Made by a program: the position numbers and the translations under genes. A stretch of DNA of 64,000 nt from NCBI RefSeq assembly GCF_019802125.1, contig NZ_JAHVHT010000007.1, positions 1 through 64,000 on the forward strand, in the 5' to 3' direction. Shown piece after piece: positions 31,543 through 40,072 of this stretch. The stretch is from Tateyamaria omphalii. Its GTDB lineage: Bacteria; Pseudomonadota; Alphaproteobacteria; Rhodobacterales; Rhodobacteraceae. The notes below the pieces were generated by a model, which saw only the letters and a list, made by a program, of their open reading frames with translations, did not search any database and was not told where the DNA came from. Within the stretch, counting starts at the first letter, position 1; each line of letters starts with the position of its first letter.

Positions 31543-32175
31543 ATGTCCCATGATGATTTCGCAGTCGAGCCGGTCAAAGGGCTCCCCGAAGCCCCGCCCG
31601 AGGGCGAACAGATCCTGTGGCAAGGCAGGCCAGACACCCGCGCGCTGGCGCGCGAGGCGCTGAACATCAACTGGGTCATCGGGTATTTCGCGGTCCTGGC
31701 CGCGTGGCGGTTCATCTCGGTGGTGGACCTGATGCCGATCGGGCAAGCGATCGGCGCCACCCTTCCCTATTTCATCCTGGGCGCGGTGGTCTGCGCCCTG
31801 CTCTACGGCATCGCGCTGATCCAGGCACGCGCCACGGTCTACACGATCACCACATCGCGTATCGCCATGCGGATCGGCGCAGCGCTGACGATGACGATCA
31901 ACCTGCCCTACAAGGAGCTTGGCAACGCAGCCCTCGACCTGCGCAAGAACGGCACCGGCACCATCGCGCTCGACACGACCGGTGCCACGAAAATCAGCTA
32001 CCTCGTGCTCTGGCCCCATGCCCGTCCCTGGACCTTCGGCAAGACGCAACCGGCGCTGCGCTGCATCCCGGATGCTGAACATGTGGCCCAAATCCTCGCA
32101 GACGCGGCAGAGGCGCGGATCAACATGCCCGAGGTCACACGGATGCCCACAACCGACCCTGTGGCGGCGGAGTAA
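31543..32175 (+). CDS. puhB: Photosynthetic complex assembly protein PuhB
   Basis: A 210-residue protein with two to three membrane helices (about 43-63 and 72-95). The N-terminal motif GLPEAPPEGEQILWQGRPD is typical of PuhB, and a PH-like domain follows the helices (TVYTITTSRIAMRIG...). In Rhodobacter, PuhB is a dimeric factor required for efficient reaction-centre and RC-LH1 assembly. AAAGGGAACG precedes the start at 31543. Confidence 0.92.
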   Translation: MSHDDFAVEPVKGLPEAPPEGEQILWQGRPDTRALAREALNINWVIGYFAVLAAWRFISVVDLMPIGQAIGATLPYFILGAVVCALLYGIALIQARATVYTITTSRIAMRIGAALTMTINLPYKELGNAALDLRKNGTGTIALDTTGATKISYLVLWPHARPWTFGKTQPALRCIPDAEHVAQILADAAEARINMPEVTRMPTTDPVAAE

Positions 32176-32179
32176 GCAG

Positions 32180-32707
32180 ATGTCCGACGCACACAGCCCC
32201 CGCATCCACGCCAAGGAAGACGAGCTTGTCCCCCGCGTCCTGATCCGCGCGGTCCTCGCCCTGCTCCTGATCGTCCTGTCGCTCGTGACCATCGCCACAC
32301 TCACGGACCGCCCGCTGGAAAGCACACCGGCACAAACCGAAGTCATCGCCGAACGAGCCATTTACCTCTCAGGCGACGCCTCGGGCGCGGCCCGCGTGAT
32401 GGACCTTAACGGCGCGATCCTCGCCGACTTCCCATCGGACAAGGGCGGCTTTGTCGCCGGCATCGAACGGGTGATCGCCCGCGAACGGGCCAAGGCGCGC
32501 ATAGACGCGACAGCGCCCGTGATCCTGCGCCTGCGCGCGGGCAACCGCCTGTCGATCTACGACCCCGAAACCAATTGGTCAGCCGAGCTCATGGGCTTCG
32601 GCGCCGACAATCTCCGCACCTTCGCCAGGTTGCTGGAGCCACCCCGGGCCAACACTTCGGCCCCCAACCAGACCCAGGGAGGAAGCCACCATGGGACTAC
32701 TGACTAA
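32180..32707 (+). CDS. puhC: Photosynthetic complex assembly protein PuhC
   Basis: A 175-residue protein with one membrane anchor (LIRAVLALLLIVLSLVTIAT, about 26-45) and a periplasmic domain with RAIYLSGDASGAARVMDLNG and GFVAGIERVIARERA. PuhC affects LH1 and RC-LH1-PufX organisation in Rhodobacter. It starts four bases after puhB and overlaps the next small gene by 17 bases. The chosen ATG at 32180 is the only good start before the membrane anchor. Confidence 0.9.
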   Translation: MSDAHSPRIHAKEDELVPRVLIRAVLALLLIVLSLVTIATLTDRPLESTPAQTEVIAERAIYLSGDASGAARVMDLNGAILADFPSDKGGFVAGIERVIARERAKARIDATAPVILRLRAGNRLSIYDPETNWSAELMGFGADNLRTFARLLEPPRANTSAPNQTQGGSHHGTTD

Positions 32708-32987
32708 GGACGTCGAACGTGCCCCCTGCACGGTCGAAATCAGCCACAAGTTCGAAAGCCTGCACGCGCATGTGCGGTTCAACAACGGCGCCGTCGTTTA
32801 TCCGGGTGACGAAGTGCAGGTGCAGGGCCCCGAAATCATGGCCCCCTTCGGTGAAATCGTGACCGAAGACCGCGAGGCCGTCATTGTCCGCGCCTCGAAA
32901 CTCGAACGGCTCTGGACCCGCCTGACAGGCGATTTCGAAGTCATGGAACTCTGCGAATTCTCCTTCTCCGAAGAGGTGACGCTATGA
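32691..32987 (+). CDS. Small conserved PGC protein between puhC and acsF (PuhD-like position)
   Basis: A 98-residue soluble protein without a membrane segment. It begins MGLLTKDVERAPCTVEISHK and has a beta-rich centre (YPGDEVQVQGPEIMAPFGEI), suggesting an OB or barrel-like fold. It has a good ribosome site (GGGAGGAAG), overlaps puhC by 17 bases and acsF by ATGA, so it is surely translated. Its place corresponds to the small puhD-type ORF of Rhodobacter capsulatus; I have not confirmed homology. Function is unknown; coupling to acsF suggests a part in cyclase activity or assembly. Confidence 0.75.
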   Translation: MGLLTKDVERAPCTVEISHKFESLHAHVRFNNGAVVYPGDEVQVQGPEIMAPFGEIVTEDREAVIVRASKLERLWTRLTGDFEVMELCEFSFSEEVTL

Positions 32988-34096
32988 ACATCCAGAACAC
33001 AGAAAAGCATACGGCAGACGCAACTTCGGTCGAAGAGGGTCTGGCCATCGCCCAAGCCCAGGACGAAAAGTTCACGTCCGAGTTCGCCACCGAAACGGCG
33101 ATGCAGAACACCCTGCTGACCCCGCGCTTCTACACCACCGACTTTGACGAGCTTGACGCCATAGACGTCTCTTCCGTCCGCGAGGACTGGGACAAGCTCA
33201 TCGACCAGATGGAATCCGACCCGAACAAAGGGCATTTCAAGAAAAACGAAGACTGGGATCACGTCGATTGGGACGGGATGGAGCCGGAGTTGAAAAAGGA
33301 ATTCATCGACTTCCTGATCTCTTCCTGCACCGCCGAATTCTCCGGCTGCGTGCTCTACAAGGAAATGAAGCGCCGCGGTGCCAACAAGGACATCACCCAA
33401 CTCTTCCAGCTCATGGCACGGGACGAAGCACGTCACGCGGGCTTCATCAACGACGCCCTGCGCGAGGCCGGTCTGCGCGTGAACCTCGGCTTCCTGACGC
33501 AAAAGAAGAAATACACCTACTTCCGACCAAAGTTCATCTACTACGCGACCTACCTGTCGGAAAAGATCGGCTATGCCCGCTACATCACCATCTTCCGGCA
33601 CCTGCAGGCGAACCCGGAACACCGCTTCCACCCAATCTTCAAATGGTTCGAAGAGTGGTGCAATGACGAGTTCAGCCATGGCGAAGCCTTCGCCCTTCTG
33701 ATGAAAACCGATCCCAAACTGACGTCAGGCATCAACGTCTACTGGATCAAGTTCTTCCTGACGGCGGTCTACGCAACCATGTACGTCCGCGACCACCAGC
33801 GCCCCGCCTTCCACAAGGCCCTCGGCGTCGATCCCGACTGGTACGCGCACGAGGTGTTCACCAAAACCTCGAAACTGTCGGAACAGATCTTCCCGATCAC
33901 GCTCGACATCGACCACCCCCGCTGGCAGCGCGGGCTGGAACGTCTGCAAAAGGCCAATGTCGACATGGCAGAGGCAAAGGGGCTGAAAAAGATCGGCGCG
34001 CAGATCCGGGCAGCGGCAGCCTTCGTGTCGCTCTACACAATCCCGGCGAAAAAGCATGTGGTGCCTGCCTCCACCCGTCTGGAGCCCGCCTACTGA
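32984..34096 (+). CDS. acsF: Aerobic Mg-protoporphyrin IX monomethyl ester cyclase
   Basis: A 370-residue diiron oxidative cyclase making ring E of bacteriochlorophyll with O2. Diiron ligands are in the helices carrying SSCTAEFSGCVLYKEM, MARDEARHAGFIND (ExxH), and WCNDEFSHGEAFAL (ExxH). The anaerobic counterpart bchE is absent from this window, which suits an aerobic phototroph. It is coupled upstream by a four-base overlap. The 133 bp after it contain a run of four hairpins. Confidence 0.96.
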   Translation: MNIQNTEKHTADATSVEEGLAIAQAQDEKFTSEFATETAMQNTLLTPRFYTTDFDELDAIDVSSVREDWDKLIDQMESDPNKGHFKKNEDWDHVDWDGMEPELKKEFIDFLISSCTAEFSGCVLYKEMKRRGANKDITQLFQLMARDEARHAGFINDALREAGLRVNLGFLTQKKKYTYFRPKFIYYATYLSEKIGYARYITIFRHLQANPEHRFHPIFKWFEEWCNDEFSHGEAFALLMKTDPKLTSGINVYWIKFFLTAVYATMYVRDHQRPAFHKALGVDPDWYAHEVFTKTSKLSEQIFPITLDIDHPRWQRGLERLQKANVDMAEAKGLKKIGAQIRAAAAFVSLYTIPAKKHVVPASTRLEPAY

Positions 34097-34099
34097 TGC

Positions 34100-34212
34100 C
34101 GTTTTCTGACGCAGAAAACGTCTGGACCGCGACGCGCGGTCCAGCAGCACCGTTCCCAGGACAGTGCCCATTTTCCGCGTCGGAAAATGCACGGAAACTG
34201 CGTCAGTTTCCG
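34100..34212 (+). repeat. Four tandem perfect hairpins with three-base loops (acsF-puhE)
   Basis: Stems of 9, 10, 9 and 9 bp lie at 34100-34120, 34122-34144, 34169-34189 and 34192-34212. Loops are ACG, ACG, CGT and CGT. Stem 1 (CGTTTTCTG) and stem 3 (CATTTTCCG) differ at two positions, each with its compensating change. They fill the acsF-puhE gap with no T-run. Possible roles are an RNA-processing or decay barrier, or dispersed palindromic repeats. Confidence 0.8.
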
Positions 34213-34229
34213 GCCACCGGGGGGATCAA

Positions 34230-35033
34230 ATGACCCCCTGGATTGCCGCCCTCATCGCCCTCTTCATCTGGTGGTTCTCCACCGGCACCATCCTGATGGC
34301 GGTCAAATACGCCGACCGCGCGGGCGAAAAGGCACGGCGCACCACCACATGGGTGGGCCTCCCGCTCGTGGTGCTCGGCGCCTATGGCACATACTGGTCC
34401 ATGACCCAAACCGACATCCTCGGCACCTACGTGGCCTTCCTGTCCGCCCTTGCCCTCTGGGGCTGGATCGAACTGGCGTTCCTGACCGGCATGATCACCG
34501 GCCCGAACCGCCGCGCCCTGCCGCCCCACCGCCCCGAATGGGAACGGTTCATCCGCGCCTGGGGCACGATCGCCTATCACGAGATGCTGCTCACCGGCAC
34601 CCTGATCGCCCTCGGCATCGTCCTCTGGACCGCAGACAACCCCTTCGCCTTCTACACCTTCGCGGTGCTGTTCTTCGCCCGCATCTCGGCCAAGCTGAAC
34701 CTCTTCTTCGGCGTCCCCCGCATCCACGTGGACTTCCTGCCCGAAGCACTCGCCCACCTGCCCAGCCACTTCCGCGTGGCCGGCATGAACTGGCTCTTCC
34801 CGATCTCGGTGACAGCACTCACCTTCGCCGCCGCCTGCTGGCTCGAACGGCTCTACGCTGCCGAAACCTCCGGCGCGGTCACAGGCTTTGCGCTGCTCAC
34901 CGCCCTCACGGCCCTCGCGGCCCTCGAACACTGGGTGATGGTCCTTCCCATCCCCGACGAACGGCTCTGGCGCTGGATGCTGCCAGAGGCAAAACCAACC
35001 AAAAACACCACAGGGGGACATCATGGACTTTGA
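34230..35033 (+). CDS. puhE: PuhE-type membrane protein
   Basis: A 267-residue integral membrane protein with seven to eight hydrophobic helices. [19 protein letters not shown] opens it; [14 protein letters not shown] [20 protein letters not shown] and [20 protein letters not shown] are characteristic. In Rhodobacter capsulatus PuhE modulates bacteriochlorophyll production. The start at 34230 follows the hairpin array with a purine-rich GGGGGGATCAA. It overlaps hemA by 11 bases. Confidence 0.88.
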   Translation: MTPWIAALIALFIWWFSTGTILMAVKYADRAGEKARRTTTWVGLPLVVLGAYGTYWSMTQTDILGTYVAFLSALALWGWIELAFLTGMITGPNRRALPPHRPEWERFIRAWGTIAYHEMLLTGTLIALGIVLWTADNPFAFYTFAVLFFARISAKLNLFFGVPRIHVDFLPEALAHLPSHFRVAGMNWLFPISVTALTFAAACWLERLYAAETSGAVTGFALLTALTALAALEHWVMVLPIPDERLWRWMLPEAKPTKNTTGGHHGL

Positions 35034-36237
35034 TGCTTTGTTCCAAACCCAACTCGACGCACTGAAAGAGGAAGGGAACTACCGCATATTCGCCGAATTG
35101 GAGCGCCAATCAGGCGCCTTCCCACGGGCCAAATGCCATGACGAAGACGCCCCCGATCAGGTGACGGTGTGGTGCTCCAACGACTACCTCGGCATGGGCC
35201 AGCACCCGTCAGTGACCAAGGCGATGAAAGACACCATCGACGAATGCGGCGCAGGCGCGGGCGGCACGCGCAACATCAGCGGAACAAATCACGCCCACAA
35301 GCTGCTGGAAGAAGAACTGGCCGACCTTCACGGCAAGGAAAGCGCGCTCCTCTTCACCTCCGGCTACGTGTCCAACTGGGCCGCGCTCTCCACCCTCGGC
35401 TCCCGCCTCCCCGACGCGGTGATCCTCTCGGACGAGCTGAACCACGCCTCCATGATCGAAGGCATCCGGCACAGCCGCGCCTCCAAGGTGATCTGGAAAC
35501 ACAACGACCCCGAAGATCTCGACCGCAAGCTGGCCGCCCTGCCCGCCAACGCGCCCAAGATCGTGGCGTTTGAGTCGGTCTACTCCATGGACGGCGACAT
35601 CGCCCCCATCGCCGAAATCCTCGACGTCTGCGAAAAACACGGCGCGATGAGCTACATCGACGAAGTGCATGCTGTCGGCATGTACGGCCCCCGCGGCGGC
35701 GGCGTCGCAGAAGAGTTGGGGCTGATGGACCGCATCACCCTGATCGAAGGGACGCTCGGCAAAGCCTACGGCGTCGTCGGCGGCTACGTCACCGGCTCCG
35801 AAGCGCTCTGCGACTTCATCCGCTCCTTCGCCTCCGGGTTCATCTTCACCACCGCCCTGCCCCCGGCCGTGGCGGCCGCGGCCCGCACCTCGATCCGGCA
35901 CCTCAAACAGTCGGACCAGGAACGCATCGAACAGCGCAAGCGCGTCGCCTACCTGCGCAAGCGTCTGGACCAGGAGGGGATCCCGCATATGGACAACCCC
36001 AGCCACATCATCCCCGTGATGATCAAGGACCCGGTCAAATGCCGCATGTTGTCGGATTACCTGATGCAGCAATACGGAATCTACGTCCAACCCATCAACT
36101 ACCCGACCGTGCCCAAGGGGACCGAACGGCTGCGCTTCACCCCCTCGCCCCTGCACTCGACCGAGGACATCGAGCACCTGGTCATGGCGCTGAAAGACCT
36201 ATGGAAACAGTGCGCTATCGCCCACGCGGTCGCGTGA
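35023..36237 (+). CDS. hemA: 5-aminolevulinate synthase
   Basis: A 404-residue PLP enzyme condensing glycine and succinyl-CoA to ALA (Shemin pathway). The PLP lysine is Lys247 in [34 protein letters not shown] and [17 protein letters not shown] are family signatures. Placement inside the puh operon, overlapping puhE, links tetrapyrrole supply to pigment-protein synthesis, as in other roseobacters. A second, housekeeping copy may exist elsewhere. Confidence 0.97.
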   Translation: MDFDALFQTQLDALKEEGNYRIFAELERQSGAFPRAKCHDEDAPDQVTVWCSNDYLGMGQHPSVTKAMKDTIDECGAGAGGTRNISGTNHAHKLLEEELADLHGKESALLFTSGYVSNWAALSTLGSRLPDAVILSDELNHASMIEGIRHSRASKVIWKHNDPEDLDRKLAALPANAPKIVAFESVYSMDGDIAPIAEILDVCEKHGAMSYIDEVHAVGMYGPRGGGVAEELGLMDRITLIEGTLGKAYGVVGGYVTGSEALCDFIRSFASGFIFTTALPPAVAAAARTSIRHLKQSDQERIEQRKRVAYLRKRLDQEGIPHMDNPSHIIPVMIKDPVKCRMLSDYLMQQYGIYVQPINYPTVPKGTERLRFTPSPLHSTEDIEHLVMALKDLWKQCAIAHAVA

Positions 36238-36273
36238 CAGGGGAAAACACCCGAGCATTTCCCGCCGACATCC

Positions 36274-36305
36274 CGGTCAAGTCAAAGTTACTGTTGACTT
36301 GACCG
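36274..36305. promoter_or_regulatory. 12-bp inverted repeat upstream of cycA
   Basis: CGGTCAAGTCAA (36274-36285) and TTGACTTGACCG (36294-36305) form a perfect inverted repeat with an 8-bp spacer, 45 bp before the cycA ATG. Each arm itself holds a TCAAGTCAA-type direct repeat. TTGACT at 36294 could be a -35 element. No T-run follows, so an operator is more likely than a terminator; it matches neither the PpsR nor the FnrL consensus. Confidence 0.65.
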
Positions 36306-36350
36306 CTATCCCGCTACGTTCTGTCCCGAGAACTCAGGAAGGAGACCTAC

Positions 36351-36797
36351 ATGTTCCGCACATTTGCCATCGCAGCCACAACTGCCACGCTGGCCGTGCC
36401 CGCATTCGCTGACGGCCACGCCGCCTCCGGTGACGCCGCCGAAGGAGAAAAGGCGTTCCGCCAGTGTATCTCGTGCCACGTCGTCCAGAACGAGGCTGGC
36501 GACACCCTGGCAGGCCGCAATGCCAAAACCGGACCAAACCTCTACGGCATCGTCGGTGGAAAGTTCGGGCAGGTGGAAGACTTCCGCTACTCCGACATCA
36601 ACCAGCTGGCGGCAGAGGCTGACACAACCATCACCGAAGAGGTGTTCGTCACCTACGTTCAGGATCCCACCGGCTACCTGCGCGAACTGACAGGCGACAA
36701 CGGCCGCTCGAAAATGACCTACAAGGTGCGCAAGGAAGAGGATGCCGTGAACCTCTACGCCTACCTCGCCTCGCTGCAGGCGGAAGGCGACAGCTAA
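36351..36797 (+). CDS. cycA: Cytochrome c2 family electron carrier
   Basis: A 148-residue periplasmic cytochrome c. A signal peptide (about 1-20, ending AFA before DGH) precedes one haem site CISCH (Cys39, Cys42, His43). The axial Met lies in SKMTYKV near residue 120. TGPNLYGIVGGKFGQ and the C-terminal AVNLYAYLASLQ fit class I cytochrome c2. It returns electrons to the photo-oxidised reaction centre. It has GGAAGGAGA upstream and probably its own promoter with the inverted repeat. Confidence 0.9.
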   Translation: MFRTFAIAATTATLAVPAFADGHAASGDAAEGEKAFRQCISCHVVQNEAGDTLAGRNAKTGPNLYGIVGGKFGQVEDFRYSDINQLAAEADTTITEEVFVTYVQDPTGYLRELTGDNGRSKMTYKVRKEEDAVNLYAYLASLQAEGDS

Positions 36798-36822
36798 TTC
36801 ACACGCGCAGTCACACGCGATC

Positions 36823-36857
36823 AGGGCCGTCGGACATTCCGGCGGCCCTTATTTGTT
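36823..36857 (+). terminator. Rho-independent terminator after cycA
   Basis: AGGGCCGTCGG pairs with CCGGCGGCCCT (one G-T pair) over a five-base loop, followed by TATTTGTTT. It lies 26 bp after the cycA stop and marks the end of the bchF-to-cycA block. Confidence 0.8.
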
Positions 36858-36968
36858 TCCGGCACAGCCATATGTGACACCAAACCAGCGCAAAAGTGAC
36901 ATGCCAGCACTGGACGCAGGCGCACGGACACCGCATGTCTGGGGCTGACATCGCACCCAAGGACGGCC

Positions 36969-38537
36969 ATGCCCCCATCTGCCCACATAACGCGCCGCAG
37001 CGTGCTTGCCACGCTCCTGGCCAGCGCCGCCCTGCCCCGAACAGCATGGGCCCAGGACCTCGGACAGCCGTTCTCCTTCGCGTGGCTCAAGGCCCGGATG
37101 GAAGCCCGCTCCAAAGAGCCCGACGCGCCACCCCCCGCGCTCGACAGCTTCCTGCAAGACCTGACCTACGACGACTACCGCAACATCTACTTCCGGCCCG
37201 CAGCCGCGCATTGGTCGGACACCCCCCTGCCCTTCCACGCCTCACCCTTCCATCCGGGCTGGCTGTTCAAGGACCCCGTACAGATCCACGAAGTGCAGAA
37301 CGGTCACGCTTCCCCCATCACCTTCACCACGGACGATTTCGAATACCGCAACGATGTGGGTGACCGCGTCCCAGACAATGCGGAACTGCCGGGCATCGCA
37401 GGGCTCAAACTCACGCATCCGCTGAACCGTCCCGACAAGTTCGACGAGGTGGTCACCTTCCTTGGCGCCAGCTATTTCCGTGCCCTTGGGCGCGGCAACA
37501 GTTACGGCCTGTCGGCCCGCGGCCTCGCCATCAACACATGGCTCCAGGGGCCCGAGGAGTTCCCCCGCTTCTCCGAGTTCTGGGTCCAGCGGCCACAGGC
37601 GCTGGACACCTCCATGAAACTCTATGCCGCCCTCGACAGCGCCTCTGTCACCGGGGCCTACAGGATCACGATCACCCCCGGCGACGACACCACCATGGAT
37701 GTCGAGGCGACGCTCTTCTTCCGCGACAGCGTCCCGCAACTGGGCCTCGGCCCGCTCACGTCCATGTTCTATTTCGCCGAACACACCGAGCGGGACTTCG
37801 ACGACTTCCGCCCGCAGGTCCACGACAGCGAAGGGCTGCAGATCATCCGCAAGGACGGCAACACGCTCTTCCGCCCGCTGAACAACCCGCACCGGGTCTC
37901 AAGCTCCTATTTCAACGAACCGCAACTGGCCCAGTTCGGCCTCATCCAACGGGATCGCCGGTACGAGGACTATCTCGACGCAGGCGCCCGCTACCACGAC
38001 CGCCCCTCGGTGATGGTCGAACCCCTGAACAACTGGGGCCCAGGCACGGTCCGTCTGGTCGAAATCCCGGCAGAGCTTGAGATCGACGACAACATCGTCG
38101 CCTTCTGGGTGCCCAAAGACGCCCCCCAGGCGGGCGAGACGCGCACCTACGCCTGGCGCATGCACTGGGGCGCCCTTCTCCCTTCCGGCGATCTGGCATG
38201 GGTCCAGGGCACGCTCGCAGGCGTCGGCGGCCCCTCGGGTGTACCACTCGAAAACCCGAACCTGCGCAAATTCGTCATCGACTTCGAAGGGGGCGCATTG
38301 GCAGACATGGACAAAGACGCCGACCTCACCCCGGTCATCACCCACTCCGCGGGCGAGATCGTGAGCACCGTCCTGCACAAGGTCGACGGCGCCGCCCACC
38401 CCACATGGCGGCTGTTCATCGACATCGACGGCGGTGATACCGAACTGATCGAACTGACGGCCCACATCACGGACGGCGCGGACCGGCTGTCCGAAACCTG
38501 GCTTTACCAGTGGCTGCGGGACGTCACGCCGACCTGA
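36969..38537 (+). CDS. opgD: Glucan biosynthesis protein (OpgD/MdoD-like), Tat-exported
   Basis: A 522-residue periplasmic protein. A twin-arginine signal (HITRRSVLATLLASAALP, cleavage near AWA before QDL) makes it OpgD-type rather than Sec-exported OpgG. PFSFAWLKARMEARSKEP, YDDYRNIYFRP, YFRALGRGNSYGLSARGLAI and SSYFNEPQLAQFGLIQRDR follow the OpgG/OpgD order. These proteins shape osmoregulated periplasmic glucans. It lies between cycA and the replication module and has no evident photosynthetic role. Confidence 0.9.
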   Translation: MPPSAHITRRSVLATLLASAALPRTAWAQDLGQPFSFAWLKARMEARSKEPDAPPPALDSFLQDLTYDDYRNIYFRPAAAHWSDTPLPFHASPFHPGWLFKDPVQIHEVQNGHASPITFTTDDFEYRNDVGDRVPDNAELPGIAGLKLTHPLNRPDKFDEVVTFLGASYFRALGRGNSYGLSARGLAINTWLQGPEEFPRFSEFWVQRPQALDTSMKLYAALDSASVTGAYRITITPGDDTTMDVEATLFFRDSVPQLGLGPLTSMFYFAEHTERDFDDFRPQVHDSEGLQIIRKDGNTLFRPLNNPHRVSSSYFNEPQLAQFGLIQRDRRYEDYLDAGARYHDRPSVMVEPLNNWGPGTVRLVEIPAELEIDDNIVAFWVPKDAPQAGETRTYAWRMHWGALLPSGDLAWVQGTLAGVGGPSGVPLENPNLRKFVIDFEGGALADMDKDADLTPVITHSAGEIVSTVLHKVDGAAHPTWRLFIDIDGGDTELIELTAHITDGADRLSETWLYQWLRDVTPT

Positions 38538-38668
38538 GGTGCTCCCGCGCACCGTTTGTGATCGCAAGTACAGCAGATTGGTATTCTCCTGATCTCACTA
38601 CATTTCGCCAAACACCCCCCGGAGATCGATCGCCATCCACGCTTGGAAGCAGAACAGGTTCAAAAAGC

Positions 38669-38809
38669 GTGGTAGACATCGCACAGGCCAAAAAGAAGGC
38701 GGATAATCGTTCAAGTAGAGTTGAACTGAGGTTCAAACGATCACAATTTGCAGCCCGACTGTCCAACGCTCTGGAACGTGGCCATCTGGTTGAAATCGAA
38801 AGGAAATGA
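38669..38809 (+). CDS. Possible small basic ORF before the lipoprotein gene
   Basis: From the GTG at 38669 a 46-residue frame reads MVDIAQAKKKADNRSSRVEL..LVEIERK and ends by overlapping the lipoprotein ATG (ATGA). The frame is open further upstream, to 38510, but that part looks non-coding. The ribosome site is poor. The four-base overlap and basic, helical composition are the only support. The rest of 38538-38805 shows no gene or clear site. Confidence 0.25.
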   Translation: MVDIAQAKKKADNRSSRVELRFKRSQFAARLSNALERGHLVEIERK

Positions 38810-39354
38810 CGTGCGCAAAAAATCTTTGTATCATCGCGATTGCAGCCATGGGTCTTGCGGCGTGTGTAACGCCTCCGCCGGCAGGCAAGATTAGTGACAC
38901 CGCCATCAGTCAGACCACCCTCTCTGTTGCCGCACAGGCGGTCGACATTTGTGGCCGAACTTTCCCAAATGTGACTGGAACAGCCGAAGCGCTGCAACAG
39001 GCAGGATTTTCAGAAACCGCAGAGCGCTTCGAAAACGGCAAAGAGCTGGACGACCCAAGCCGTCAAGTGCGCGTACAAGTGGGCGAGCGGCCCGCAGGCG
39101 GCGGTCGCAAAGAACATGTTTGCCTGATTTCGGTTATCGGCATGACTCCCGAGCAAGGCTTTGCACTGGCTCAGCCGTGGGTGCAACGGTACGGCGCCAT
39201 CACAAATGCCGAGGCAGGTCAGGGGCTGTCGCCTCGTGCAATTCAGGCATGGAGAAGCCAGACGCGCGACCGCATCGTCTTTATTGCAGCCAGAAAAGCG
39301 AACAACGCATTTCGTCAAGCAGGTGCATCCGTCCGATTGATCTTTATCCAATAG
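38806..39354 (+). CDS. Hypothetical lipoprotein
   Basis: A 182-residue protein with a lipoprotein signal (CIIAIAAMGLAAC, lipobox LAAC with Cys20) and a mature part beginning VTPPPAGKISDTA. It has internal Cys pairs and a C-terminal TRDRIVFIAARKANNAFRQA. I recognise no family. AAAGG sits very close to the ATG at 38806. Codon use is richer in A/T than neighbouring photosynthesis genes, suggesting later acquisition. The 217 bp after it (39355-39571) show nothing I can assign. Confidence 0.65.
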   Translation: MTCAKNLCIIAIAAMGLAACVTPPPAGKISDTAISQTTLSVAAQAVDICGRTFPNVTGTAEALQQAGFSETAERFENGKELDDPSRQVRVQVGERPAGGGRKEHVCLISVIGMTPEQGFALAQPWVQRYGAITNAEAGQGLSPRAIQAWRSQTRDRIVFIAARKANNAFRQAGASVRLIFIQ

Positions 39355-39571
39355 GTGGTTCAAAAGGGCGGTCCTGCACTGAACGTTGTAACCGTTGAGA
39401 AGCCCGCGCCCGCAACCCAAGAACCGCCAAAACTGCAAAGGCAAGAAACATGCGCGTCAGGTGCTAATGCGCAAACCTGAACCGTGAGCAGCCCATCTTT
39501 TGCTGTACGTATTTTCGGCAGGAGTTGATGGCAAAGCTCACGGCTCAAGTCGCAGCTTGATCCGCACCACC

Positions 39572-40072
39572 CTACCCCATTATAGGCAAATCCGTCGGCC
39601 CAGGCCGCGCCCCCGCCGCAGTCAACATCCCATGAATCTGCCCCCGGTGGTGGGTCTGGTGATTGAACAAATGCGCAAAGCATACCGTCGCGGGCTTCTC
39701 CACTCGCATATCCCCGCCACCCGGATACCAGAAAATCACGCCCTTAAGATCGGTCTGTGACAGCCCTTCGGCCCAAGCAGAAATCTCCGCATCCCGCTCA
39801 CTGCGCAGGTGCTTGAATGCCTCCCATTCGCGCGGCGCATCCAACGACACAGGCACGCTTAACTCCGGCCGCGCATCTCCTGCAAACCGCGCCAGCCACA
39901 ACGCATCATCCCACAGCACATGATTGAAAGTCGCCGCAATAGAGCCGAAAAATGCGCCCCGATCCTGCCACCGCTCCGCATCACTCAACGTGTCCGCCGC
40001 CGCCACAAGCGACCCGTTCTGCCAAGCATTGTACCGCGCCATCAGCCGCAGGTGCTCGACCAACTCACACAA
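39572..40072 (-). CDS. DinB family protein
   Basis: About 166 residues of the DinB/YfiT-like four-helix fold. Metal-binding His positions appear in ATFNHVLWDD and in HLFNHQTHHRGQIHGML. Members are often thiol-dependent S-transferases; the activity here is unknown. The best start that keeps the N-terminal helix is the TTG at 40072, which overlaps the replicase stop by eight bases; the next ATG is at 40042. The overlap suggests co-transcription with the replicase. Confidence 0.8.
   Translation of the reverse strand: MCELVEHLRLMARYNAWQNGSLVAAADTLSDAERWQDRGAFFGSIAATFNHVLWDDALWLARFAGDARPELSVPVSLDAPREWEAFKHLRSERDAEISAWAEGLSQTDLKGVIFWYPGGGDMRVEKPATVCFAHLFNHQTHHRGQIHGMLTAAGARPGPTDLPIMG

Noticed and set aside
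36274..36305. Reading the cycA inverted repeat as a PpsR site or as the hemA terminator
   Set aside because: Spacing does not fit TGT-N12-ACA, and no T-run follows the stem; it is listed as an unassigned regulatory site.
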